Positions 1 through 5,170 are shown, counted from the stretch's first letter. The stretch: 5,170 nt of DNA from an uncultured Bacteroidales bacterium (GCA_945787425.1 CALZHO010000080.1:1-5170); one strand, 5' to 3'. A program made the numbers and translations. The notes: a model not told the origin generated them from the letters alone.

Positions 1-179
1 GGACCATGCTCACCAAACAAGGGTTTGGCTATGTAAACCCATACGTGGGCATAGATTGGTGCATGACCAAACGTGTCCATATGACCCTTCGCATGGATTG
101 GATGTTGGCATTTGCAGAGAATCAACTGCTCCTGCCTACTGGTCCGCGGTTCTTCTTTGGTTTTATGTTCTGTCACTAA
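1..179 (+). CDS. C-terminal end of an outer-membrane beta-barrel-like protein (5' partial)
   Basis: This reading frame is open from the window edge (first full codon at position 3) to a TAA at 177-179, giving 58 residues. The visible part alternates aromatic/hydrophobic and polar residues (GFGYVNPYVGIDW, then HMTLRMDWMLAFA) with short turns, and finishes GPRFFFGFMFCH. That pattern, with an aromatic-rich last strand close to the C-terminus, is typical of the final strands of outer-membrane beta-barrels; the terminal Cys-His after the last Phe is less usual. I do not recognise the family, and the signal peptide and most of the barrel lie outside the window. The next gene starts only 3 bp after the stop, so the two are almost certainly co-transcribed. 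The barrel assignment is inferred from residue pattern alone; that the frame is coding is better supported, by the tight junction and absence of a better frame. Confidence 0.6.
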   Translation, partial: TMLTKQGFGYVNPYVGIDWCMTKRVHMTLRMDWMLAFAENQLLLPTGPRFFFGFMFCH

Positions 180-182
180 AAA

Positions 183-470
183 ATGAATTTCTCAGGTATT
201 GTATTAGGATTAGTAGCCTTTTTGTGTATAGGTTTGTTTCACCCCTTGGTGATAAAGGGTGAATACTATTTTGGCACCAAATGCTGGTGGGTATTTGCAT
301 TAGCAGGTGTAGTGATGTTGGTGGGCTCGCTGCTGATAGATAATATCTATTTCTCTGTGATACTGGGTGTTATCTCTTTCTCCTGTTTCTGGTCTATCCT
401 CGAACTCTTTGAGCAAAAGAAGCGCGTAGAGCGCGGGTGGTTTCCAAAGAACCCGAAACGAAAAGACTAA
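183..470 (+). CDS. small membrane protein, DUF4491 type
   Basis: This 95-residue protein has three hydrophobic segments, at about residues 3-20, 35-52 and 55-74, followed by a charged cytoplasmic-looking tail. Two stretches match what I recall of the Bacteroidetes family DUF4491: FHPLVIKGEYYFG (19-31), between the first two membrane segments, and the tail motif EQKKRVERGWFPKNPKR (77-93). The length is right for the family. No function is established for it to my knowledge, and there is no catalytic motif, so none is assigned. The ATG lies 3 bp after the stop of the upstream barrel-like gene, which suggests translation coupled to that gene and membership of the same transcript. A terminator-like hairpin begins 32 bp after its stop, so it is probably the last gene of its operon. 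Confidence 0.85.
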   Translation: MNFSGIVLGLVAFLCIGLFHPLVIKGEYYFGTKCWWVFALAGVVMLVGSLLIDNIYFSVILGVISFSCFWSILELFEQKKRVERGWFPKNPKRKD

Positions 471-502
471 CAACACAATCTGATATTCCTCTATCAAACA
501 AC

Positions 503-532
503 AGAAGAAGCACAACACATTGCGCTTCTTCT
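503..532. terminator. bidirectional intrinsic terminator between converging operons
   Basis: AGAAGAAGC (503-511) pairs perfectly with GCTTCTTCT (524-532). Inside that stem, CAA (513-515) pairs with TTG (520-522) around a four-base loop. In a plus-strand transcript the intervening position is an A/C mismatch, but in a minus-strand transcript it becomes a G-U pair, giving an uninterrupted 13-bp stem. The plus-side tail starts TTTCTATCTT and the minus-side tail starts GTTGTTTG; both are only moderately U-rich. It lies between the DUF4491-type gene and the end of pfkA, which converge here, so it plausibly ends transcription from both sides. Confidence 0.7.
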
Positions 533-534
533 TT

Positions 535-567
535 CTATCTTCGGCCTATCTTCGGCTTATCTTCTGC
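535..567. repeat. three tandem 11-bp repeats
   Basis: CTATCTTCGGC occurs twice back to back (535-545 and 546-556), followed by a third copy with two changes, TTATCTTCTGC (557-567). The array sits between the terminator hairpin and the pfkA stop codon and encodes nothing convincing. It is probably a small replication-slippage duplication. Confidence 0.85.
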
Positions 568-572
568 TAAAA

Positions 573-1556
573 TCAGATACTGAGTATCTGCATCGCAGCC
601 CATTTTTCTGCATTGATATCTTTCTTCTGTTTAATAGCTTTGCTGAGTGGCACATACACAATCTCATCGTCTTGCAAGCCCACCATAATATTGCGTTGGT
701 CTTCGATGAGAGCTTGCACAGCCGCAATACCCATACGAGATGCCAAAATGCGGTCGCTGGCAGAAGGCGAACCACCTCGTTGGAGGTGACCGAGAATAGT
801 TACACGTGTGCTAAACTCAGGATGTGTCTCCTCCATCATCTTAGCAACCGCTTGCGCACCGCCTTGAATAGCATGCTCTTGTACAAGCACGATACTGGAG
901 TTTTTGCTCTTGCGTTTGCCTTGACCTATCGCTTCCTCAATCTGTTCAATAATCGTAGCACGCTCTGGGATAATAGCGGCCTCTGCGCCCGCCGCAATAG
1001 CCGCATTCAATGTTAAGAACCCTGCATCGCGCCCCATCACTTCGACCAAGAACACACGCTCGTGGCTGGTAGCTGTATCGCGAAGGATATCCACGCAGTT
1101 CATAATCGTATTGAGAGCCGTGTCGTAACCAATAGTGGCATCCGTACCCCAAAGGTCGTTGTCAATCGTGCCAGGAATACCAATCACAGGAATATTAAAC
1201 TCCTGCGCAAAGAGTCGTCCTCCCGTAAACGAGCCATCGCCGCCAATCACAATCAGCGCATCTATCTCTTCACGCTTGATGGTTTCGTATGCTTGTTGGC
1301 GACCTTCTTTGGTGGTAAACTCAGCACATCGCGCAGACTTAATAATCGTACCACCGCGTTGGATAATACCACTCACATCTTGCGTGGTAAAGGGTTTTAC
1401 TTCGCCATCTATAAGCCCTTTATAGCCACGATAGATAGCTTTCACTCTAATGCCATTTGATATAGCAGCACGTGTCACTGCACGCAAAGCTGCATTCATG
1501 CCCGGTGCATCACCTCCCGAGGTGAGGACACCAATTGTTTTAGGTTTATATTCCAT
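573..1556 (-). CDS. pfkA: ATP-dependent 6-phosphofructokinase
   Basis: The enzyme phosphorylates fructose 6-phosphate to fructose 1,6-bisphosphate with ATP, the committed step of glycolysis, in the cytoplasm. The 327-residue protein has the usual length of a bacterial group I enzyme. Visible motifs are the nucleotide-binding loop [10 protein letters not shown] (12-21), IGGDGS (104-109), PGTIDND (128-134) with Asp132 in the place of the catalytic base, MGRDAG (174-179), and the sugar-phosphate-binding HLQRGGSP (257-264). Glycine at 108 and at 129, where pyrophosphate-dependent relatives carry Asp and Lys, argues for ATP as donor. Glu227 lies in VQEH, comparable with TEH in E. coli PfkA. The start is supported by [15 protein letters not shown] beginning just before the first strand, and by AAAGGT about 8 bases upstream. 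It follows ispH by 17 bp, with no promoter seen between them, and is the last gene of the minus-strand cluster. Confidence 0.97.
   Translation of the reverse strand: MEYKPKTIGVLTSGGDAPGMNAALRAVTRAAISNGIRVKAIYRGYKGLIDGEVKPFTTQDVSGIIQRGGTIIKSARCAEFTTKEGRQQAYETIKREEIDALIVIGGDGSFTGGRLFAQEFNIPVIGIPGTIDNDLWGTDATIGYDTALNTIMNCVDILRDTATSHERVFLVEVMGRDAGFLTLNAAIAAGAEAAIIPERATIIEQIEEAIGQGKRKSKNSSIVLVQEHAIQGGAQAVAKMMEETHPEFSTRVTILGHLQRGGSPSASDRILASRMGIAAVQALIEDQRNIMVGLQDDEIVYVPLSKAIKQKKDINAEKWAAMQILSI
574..590 (-). terminator. possible weak hairpin terminator at the end of pfkA
   Basis: CAGATAC and GTATCTG form a perfect 7-bp stem with a 3-base loop. It overlaps the last codons and the stop codon of pfkA. 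In the minus-strand transcript it is followed by ATTTTAGC. The stem is short and AT-rich and the U run is only four bases, so it may contribute to termination ahead of the stronger hairpin at 503-532, or be fortuitous. Confidence 0.3.
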
Positions 1557-1573
1557 ATATTCTTACCTTTAAA

Positions 1574-2467
1574 CTATACACTTTCAACTATATATTTTCT
1601 TACATCTTCCATGAGCCACTTAGGCGTGGAGGTGGCTCCGCAGACACCTACTTTCTCCGCCGCATGGCACTGCTGAAGTATCTCTGGCGTGATGTCTGCT
1701 GTACTACTTACAAAAACCGTGCAAGGATTCACCTCAAGGCAATTTTGAAATAGCACTTTGGCATTTGACGACTTCTTGCCACCCACAAAAATCACCACAT
1801 CATTGCTACGAGCAAAATCCTGCAACCGCTTCACACGATTAGCCACATTTCTGCAAATCGTATCGTGGTATTCAAATACAATCTCCTCGCCTTTCGCCTC
1901 TAACCTCTCGCCTCTTCGCTTCTTGATTTCTTCCACAATACCCCGAAACTCCTCGACCGATTTGGTCGTTTGTGAGAAGAGGTATATTGGGCGCTCATAG
2001 TTCAGTTTATCCAAATCGTGGATATTCTCAATCACGATAGCCGTATTATTGGTTTGCCCCTCCAAACCAATCACTTCTGCGTGCCCTTTCTTACCGAAAA
2101 TAACGATCTGTGCTCCCATACTTTTTCCGTGCAATGCTTGGTATGTTTCTCGAATACGCTTTTGCAATTTCAGCACGACAGGACAAGAGGCATCTATAAT
2201 CTCTATGCCATTTTGTTGGGCAATACGATAAGTACTGGGAGGTTCTCCATGCGCGCGCAGGAGCACGCGCACATTACGTAAGGTGCGAAGATCATCATAA
2301 TCAATTGTCTCCAGTCCCAGTTTATCCAAGCGCTCCACTTCCTGTCCGTTGTGCACAATATCGCCCAAGCAGAAGAGTTGTCCCTTCTGTAATTCGCGTT
2401 CGGCAGTCTCAATAGCAGTGGTCACTCCGAAGCAAAAACCCGAATTATCATCAATGGTTACAATCAT
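1574..2467 (-). CDS. ispH: 4-hydroxy-3-methylbut-2-enyl diphosphate reductase
   Basis: IspH (LytB) reduces HMBPP to isopentenyl and dimethylallyl diphosphate, the last step of the MEP isoprenoid pathway, using a [4Fe-4S] cluster. With the start at 2467 the protein has 297 residues. The three cluster cysteines are Cys12 (SGFCFGV), Cys95 (DASCPVV) and Cys205 (DTICRNVANR). Substrate-site residues are also present: His39 (VHN), His73 (RAHG), His129 and Glu131 (GHAEVIG), Thr167 (SQTT), the KKSSNAK segment, and a C-terminal GATSTPKW. The frame stays open for 18 more codons upstream, to 2521, but that extension would overlap the end of cmk and lies ahead of the conserved N-terminus (MIVTIDDNSGFCFGV), so the internal ATG is preferred. 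GAGAG and AAAGG stand just before that ATG. Residues 184-195 (RRGERLEAKGEE) look like a repeat-derived insertion. It lies 22 bp after cmk and 17 bp before pfkA. Confidence 0.97.
   Translation of the reverse strand: MIVTIDDNSGFCFGVTTAIETAERELQKGQLFCLGDIVHNGQEVERLDKLGLETIDYDDLRTLRNVRVLLRAHGEPPSTYRIAQQNGIEIIDASCPVVLKLQKRIRETYQALHGKSMGAQIVIFGKKGHAEVIGLEGQTNNTAIVIENIHDLDKLNYERPIYLFSQTTKSVEEFRGIVEEIKKRRGERLEAKGEEIVFEYHDTICRNVANRVKRLQDFARSNDVVIFVGGKKSSNAKVLFQNCLEVNPCTVFVSSTADITPEILQQCHAAEKVGVCGATSTPKWLMEDVRKYIVESV
1883..1919 (-). repeat. purine-rich heptad repeat inside ispH
   Basis: Read on the minus strand, this stretch consists of consecutive 7-base units of the form YNARAGG, namely CGAGAGG, TTAGAGG and CGAAAGG, flanked by degenerate units on both sides. 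It encodes the highly charged segment RRGERLEAKGEE, between the helix SVEEFRGIVEEIKK and the conserved strand IVFEYHDTICR. The same type of unit recurs at the cmk/ispH junction (2468-2493). The insertion preserves the reading frame. Confidence 0.6.
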
Positions 2468-2493
2468 CTCTCGCCTTTGACCTTTACCTCTAA
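2468..2493 (-). repeat. heptad repeat spanning the cmk stop and ispH ribosome-binding region
   Basis: Read on the minus strand, units TTAGAGG, TAAAGG (one base short) and TCAAAGG follow one another, ending in CGAGAG directly before the ispH ATG. The TAG of the first unit is the cmk stop codon. AAAGG and GAGAG are Shine-Dalgarno-like, so this repeat probably supplies whatever ribosome-binding sequence ispH has. It is the same repeat type as the one within ispH at 1883-1919. Confidence 0.55.
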
Positions 2494-3176
2494 ACAACAG
2501 CGCAGCGTCCTCTAAACACATTTATAATATGCTCCATCTGTTCCTCACGCGTCATCTCGCTATTGTCCACCACAACCGCATCTTCTGCTTGTCTCAGTGG
2601 ACTCTCAGCACGATGTGTGTCGCGATAATCGCGCTCGTTGGTAGCACGAAGTACCTCCTCAAAATCGGGTGTTTCTCCCTTAACTTGTAGCTCCAAGAAA
2701 CGGCGTTTAGCACGCACCTCGGGCGAAGCAGTAAGAAAGAGTTTCAATTCTGCTTGTGGAAAAACCACCGTACCAATATCACGACCGTCCATCACAATAC
2801 CTTTCTTCTCGCCCATGGCTTGCTGCTGCGCAACCAGAAAGGCACGCACCTCTTTGATTGTGGAGATCTGCGAAGCCAATTCGCCTACTTCCAATGTGCG
2901 TATCTGCGATTCCACATCCTCTCCGTTCAGCGTAACATGCTGTCCGTCTGGCGTTTGAACAAAACCAATATGTATATTATCCAATTGCGCCAGCAATGCT
3001 CCGTTATCCGATTCACTATACCCGATACCCGCTTGTCGCGCATACAACGCTGTAGCGCGGTACATTGCACCTGTATCTACATATGTATAACCTGCATATT
3101 TGGCGAGTGCCTTTGCAATGGTGGATTTTCCACAAGAAGAATAGCCATCAATGGCGACGATAATTTTATTGTTCAT
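2490..3176 (-). CDS. cmk: (d)CMP kinase
   Basis: Cytidylate kinase transfers phosphate from ATP to CMP or dCMP, recycling the CMP released by phospholipid and RNA turnover toward CTP and dCTP. The 228-residue protein has normal bacterial length. It shows the P-loop GYSSCGKST (11-19), the nucleotide-site motif DTGAMYRA (34-41), the insert region with LNGEDVESQIRT (83-94) characteristic of bacterial CMP kinases, MDGRDIGTVVFP (129-140), the lid-region arginines around AKRRFLEL (156-163), and the C-terminal signature RDYRDTHRAESPLRQAEDA (182-200) followed by VDNSEMT. The start follows a run of A bases with no clear Shine-Dalgarno sequence. It lies 59 bp after porQ and 22 bp before ispH, and no promoter of the TAnnTTTG type is visible in front of it, so transcription from the porQ promoter is likely. 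Confidence 0.97.
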   Translation of the reverse strand: MNNKIIVAIDGYSSCGKSTIAKALAKYAGYTYVDTGAMYRATALYARQAGIGYSESDNGALLAQLDNIHIGFVQTPDGQHVTLNGEDVESQIRTLEVGELASQISTIKEVRAFLVAQQQAMGEKKGIVMDGRDIGTVVFPQAELKLFLTASPEVRAKRRFLELQVKGETPDFEEVLRATNERDYRDTHRAESPLRQAEDAVVVDNSEMTREEQMEHIINVFRGRCAVV

Positions 3177-3196
3177 TTTTTTACCCTATATTATGC

Positions 3197-3234
3197 TGAA
3201 CCTGCTCCCTTCCCTTTATTTAGGGGTAGGTTCA
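3197..3234 (-). other. inverted repeat between porQ and cmk
   Basis: TGAACCT (3197-3203) and AGGTTCA (3228-3234) are perfectly complementary, and C/G-rich bases inside them can extend the stem imperfectly. In the minus-strand transcript the hairpin starts one base after the porQ stop codon. It is not followed by a U run, which argues against a full intrinsic terminator. An attenuating or mRNA-stabilising hairpin that lowers cmk-ispH-pfkA expression relative to porQ, or the reverse, is possible. Confidence 0.5.
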
Positions 3235-3235
3235 C

Positions 3236-4252
3236 TTATTTCAAGAAACTATTGATGTCTGTAGAAAGCGACACTTGATACGTAAAGTTGCTCTTAGTAT
3301 ATTGGCTGAGTGCAAAGCCCAAACGAAACTTGTAAATCTTAACACCCGCACCCAACGCAAAACCAGCCAAACTACGTACTTTGGCCAAATTCATCTCTGC
3401 CTGACGACGGTGGTTATAGCTGAGAGTAAAGTAAAACTTCTCACTCTTTGGCACAATGTCCACTGCCCAAATCGTATGGCGGAAAAGCATATCATACCAC
3501 TTCACATCTGCTTCCATTGGTGCTATATCCCAACGCTGTAAGTTATGCATTGTCAGCGACAAACGAATAGGAGCATGCTTAAGGCGATAACTCAAGCCCA
3601 ACTCCAGATTGAGAGGTAACATCTCGGTATGCTGTCCAAAATCATCCTCATAAAAAGTTTTCAGCTGCCAACCGATATTGCGCAAGGTGAGCCCCATTTG
3701 GAAAGCCGTATCAGCAGTCTGGAAGTGCCCGCCCACATCTGCGCCCATAGCGAAACTGGTATAAGACTCATATACACTCACAATCGGTTTGAGCGCAACT
3801 CCGACGCGGAACATCGGACCTAATTGTCTGGCATACATCAGGTTAATGCAAATATCCTTTGCCGTAAACATCCCACCCATCAAGTTGCCATTCTCATCTG
3901 CGTACGCCATGTTTCCATAGTCCAGATAGTGCACCCCCGCAGCAAAATAATTGTCCTTGTAGTTATGTCCGTATAAGACACTACCAAACATGGTTCCTGC
4001 AAGGTAATAGGCATAATTGAGTTGCAACACCTTGTCGGTACGGTCAGTCAATAGCGCAGGATTGCCAAACGCCATACTAATATCATCATCGGCTATGGAC
4101 ACATTGTCGCCACCAAGGGCATTAATTCGCGAGGACACAGGCAAATCAAGAAAGTGAAACACACTGCTACCTGCTCCTTTAATTTGCGCTTGAAGCGGTA
4201 GAGCCACACCGAGCCAAAGTAGCAAGAGATATATGAGTTTTTGTTTTTTCAT
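3236..4252 (-). CDS. porQ: type IX secretion system outer-membrane protein PorQ
   Basis: PorQ is an outer-membrane barrel of the PorV/FadL-like fold. In Porphyromonas gingivalis it belongs, with PorU, PorV and PorZ, to the attachment complex that processes type IX cargo and fixes it to anionic LPS at the cell surface. The 338-residue protein starts with a clear signal peptide: KKQK, a leucine-rich core and LPLQA, with likely cleavage after Ala22. The mature N-terminus carries the family signature GAGSSVFHFLDLPVSSRINALGG (26-48), then NVSIADDDISMAFGNPALL (50-68), after which amphipathic beta-strands continue to the C-terminus (FTYQVSLSTDINSFLK). The length fits the family. It is the first gene of the minus-strand cluster and has its own promoter at 4287-4318. 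No other secretion component is in the window, which is normal because these genes are scattered. As I recall, P. gingivalis also has cmk and ispH directly after porQ. Confidence 0.93.
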   Translation of the reverse strand: MKKQKLIYLLLLWLGVALPLQAQIKGAGSSVFHFLDLPVSSRINALGGDNVSIADDDISMAFGNPALLTDRTDKVLQLNYAYYLAGTMFGSVLYGHNYKDNYFAAGVHYLDYGNMAYADENGNLMGGMFTAKDICINLMYARQLGPMFRVGVALKPIVSVYESYTSFAMGADVGGHFQTADTAFQMGLTLRNIGWQLKTFYEDDFGQHTEMLPLNLELGLSYRLKHAPIRLSLTMHNLQRWDIAPMEADVKWYDMLFRHTIWAVDIVPKSEKFYFTLSYNHRRQAEMNLAKVRSLAGFALGAGVKIYKFRLGFALSQYTKSNFTYQVSLSTDINSFLK

Positions 4253-4286
4253 TTCCGTGCAAAATTCTCCAAACTATTTCAATCTA

Positions 4287-4318
4287 CAAAAGTACTACAT
4301 TTTTTCTAAATCTCCAAG
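4287..4318 (-). promoter_or_regulatory. porQ promoter (Bacteroidetes type)
   Basis: On the minus strand TACTTTTG (4294-4287) matches the -7 consensus TAnnTTTG exactly. CTTG (4318-4315) matches three of four bases of the -33 TTTG element, with a 20-bp spacer. A start of transcription near 4283 would give a leader of about 30 bases to the porQ ATG. It is the only promoter seen ahead of the porQ-cmk-ispH-pfkA cluster. Confidence 0.65.
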
Positions 4319-4384
4319 TTTTACAACAAATAGGAAGTGCTTTTTTACATATTTTATATTGTAGAGCATATTTTTGGTATTTTT

Positions 4385-4416
4385 TTTGGTAAAACGAAAT
4401 TTATTTCGTACCTTTG
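4385..4416 (+). promoter_or_regulatory. promoter of the cytochrome b subunit gene
   Basis: TTTG (4385-4388) and TACCTTTG (4409-4416) match the Bacteroidetes -33 and -7 elements perfectly, separated by 20 bp. Transcription would start near 4420 and leave a leader of about 70 bases. Both elements being perfect suggests a strong promoter, as expected for a major anaerobic respiratory complex. Confidence 0.8.
4394..4409. promoter_or_regulatory. 16-bp palindrome between the -33 and -7 elements, candidate operator
   Basis: ACGAAATTTATTTCGT consists of two perfect 7-bp arms around a 2-bp centre. It fills most of the spacer of the cytochrome b promoter and overlaps the first base of the -7 element. 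A protein bound here would block polymerase, so a repressor site is the natural reading. I cannot assign a regulator; it does not look like a Rex or Fur box as I know them. Confidence 0.45.
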
Positions 4417-4453
4417 CATGTTCATTGTGTACATTGGCGAAAAATACATAAAA

Positions 4454-4489
4454 TTTACTAAATAAAAACAACAAAAATCAAAAAAACTT
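4454..4489 (+). promoter_or_regulatory. A-rich leader before the cytochrome b start codon
   Basis: The bases before the ATG are almost entirely A with scattered C and T, with no Shine-Dalgarno sequence. Such leaders are typical of well-translated Bacteroidetes genes, where A-richness upstream of the start replaces pairing to 16S rRNA. This supports the ATG at 4490 as the start. Confidence 0.55.
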
Positions 4490-5170
4490 ATGTGGTTAAA
4501 AGATTCATCTATTGGTCGTAAGTTCGTTATGAGTATTTCGGGCTTGGGCTTGGTCTTCTTCCTGCTTTTCCATGGCTGCATGAACTTGGCTTTGGTGTTC
4601 TCGGAGGAGGCTTACAACTGGATTTGCTCCGTTTTGGGCGCAAATTGGTATGCATTGGTAGCAACTATCGGTTTGGGTGTCTTGGTATTCATCCATTTTG
4701 CTTATGCTATCTATCTGACAATCCAAAACCGTATGGCTCGCGGTAAAGACCGCTATGCGGTTACTGCTAAGCGCGAAGGCGTTGAGTGGGAGTCTGAGAA
4801 CATGCTCGTTCTTGGCTTCGTGGTGATTGGTTTCATCGTTCTCCACTTGGCTAACTTCTGGTTCAAGATGCAGTTTACTGAGATTATGCACATGTGCGGT
4901 GCTGAGGACTTTGCAGTAGCTACTTTTGGTACTGTTTATGCTCCAACTGATGGTGCAGGTATGGTAAAAGCGTTGTTTACTACTCCTATCTGGGGTCAAG
5001 TGTACTGCGTATTGTACCTCGTATGGTTGACCGCTTTGTGGTTCCACCTCCGTCACGGAATTTGGTCTGCTCTTCACACCATGGGCCTCAACAACCTCAA
5101 GTGGATGAAGCGCGTGAAAGTGATTGGTACTGTAGGTGCTACTTTGGCAGCAGGTCTCTTCGCTATCGTA
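4490..5170 (+). CDS. sdhC: succinate dehydrogenase/fumarate reductase cytochrome b subunit (3' partial)
   Basis: This is the membrane anchor of the quinone-linked succinate:fumarate oxidoreductase, of the single-subunit, diheme b558 family (called sdhC or frdC). It passes electrons between menaquinone and the iron-sulfur subunit; in an anaerobe the complex most likely works as fumarate reductase. The frame is open to the window end, giving 227 residues, close to full family length. Four or five membrane helices are visible, around 12-37, 55-79, 104-127, 168-190 and from 209. Histidines in the helices suit the four heme ligands: His28 (LFHGCMN), His69 (FIHFAYA), His119 (LHLANFW) and His186 or His189 (FHLRHG). 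The start MWLKDSSIGRKFVMSISG is typical, with conserved SIGRK-like and SG residues. The flavoprotein and iron-sulfur genes are expected just beyond the window. A perfect promoter precedes it. Confidence 0.95.
   Translation, partial: MWLKDSSIGRKFVMSISGLGLVFFLLFHGCMNLALVFSEEAYNWICSVLGANWYALVATIGLGVLVFIHFAYAIYLTIQNRMARGKDRYAVTAKREGVEWESENMLVLGFVVIGFIVLHLANFWFKMQFTEIMHMCGAEDFAVATFGTVYAPTDGAGMVKALFTTPIWGQVYCVLYLVWLTALWFHLRHGIWSALHTMGLNNLKWMKRVKVIGTVGATLAAGLFAIV

Noticed and set aside
56..262. 68-codon plus-strand frame across the junction of the first two genes
   Set aside because: It overlaps the barrel-like frame and the DUF4491-type gene in a different frame, and its translation is a mixture of both with no family resemblance.
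535..567. Tandem 11-bp repeats as a CRISPR array
   Set aside because: The units are contiguous with no spacers, far shorter than CRISPR repeats, and no cas gene is present.
1062..1460. 132-codon and other plus-strand frames opposite pfkA
   Set aside because: They are shadows of pfkA in other frames; pfkA shows all its catalytic motifs over this interval.
2465..2521. Longer ispH start at 2521 overlapping the end of cmk
   Set aside because: The 18 extra residues precede the conserved IspH N-terminus, are encoded by cmk coding sequence and heptad repeats, and the ATG at 2467 has a Shine-Dalgarno-like sequence beside it.
2754..3278. 174-codon open frame on the plus strand across cmk and the porQ end
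   Set aside because: It is antisense to cmk, whose motifs are complete, and crosses the intergenic hairpin into porQ. Its translation has no recognisable domain.
4505..5077. 190-codon open frame on the minus strand opposite sdhC
   Set aside because: It lies wholly antisense to a gene with clear family identity and heme-ligand histidines. The frame is open because of the biased codon use of sdhC, and its translation resembles no protein I recognise.
1..5170. A mobile element, phage or novel defence system
   Set aside because: All complete genes except the small DUF4491 protein belong to well-known chromosomal families. There is no transposase, integrase, terminal inverted repeat, target duplication or tRNA, and nothing suggests a foreign insert.

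Overview
The window looks like an ordinary chromosomal segment of an anaerobic Bacteroidales bacterium, probably from a lineage that carries a type IX secretion system. Three things point there: a clear PorQ homologue, promoters of the Bacteroidetes type (TTTG near -33 and TAnnTTTG near -7) with A-rich leaders that lack a strong Shine-Dalgarno sequence, and a diheme cytochrome b subunit of succinate dehydrogenase/fumarate reductase. I cannot name the genus or species.

Layout: (1) Positions 1-470, plus strand: the last 58 codons of an outer-membrane beta-barrel-like protein, then after 3 bp a 95-residue membrane protein of the DUF4491 type. (2) 471-572: the space between converging genes, with a likely bidirectional terminator hairpin (503-532) and three 11-bp tandem repeats (535-567). 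(3) 573-4252, minus strand: four genes in transcription order porQ, cmk, ispH, pfkA, with gaps of 59, 22 and 17 bp. A promoter is visible only ahead of porQ, so they probably form one operon. (4) 4253-4489: a 237-bp AT-rich divergent promoter region with one promoter for porQ and one for the cytochrome b gene; the latter contains a perfect 16-bp palindrome between its two promoter elements. (5) 4490-5170, plus strand: the cytochrome b subunit gene, open at the window edge.

Working together: porQ encodes part of the cell-surface attachment machinery of type IX secretion. Its downstream neighbours are core metabolism: CMP/dCMP phosphorylation (Cmk), the last step of the MEP isoprenoid pathway (IspH) and the committed step of glycolysis (PfkA). 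The divergent gene encodes the quinone-linked membrane anchor of fumarate respiration or succinate oxidation.

I found no mobile element, CRISPR array, tRNA or rRNA, and no evidence of an undescribed multi-gene system. The observations most worth checking are a purine-rich heptad repeat that appears both as an apparent in-frame insertion in ispH and at the cmk/ispH junction, and the palindrome inside the cytochrome b promoter.
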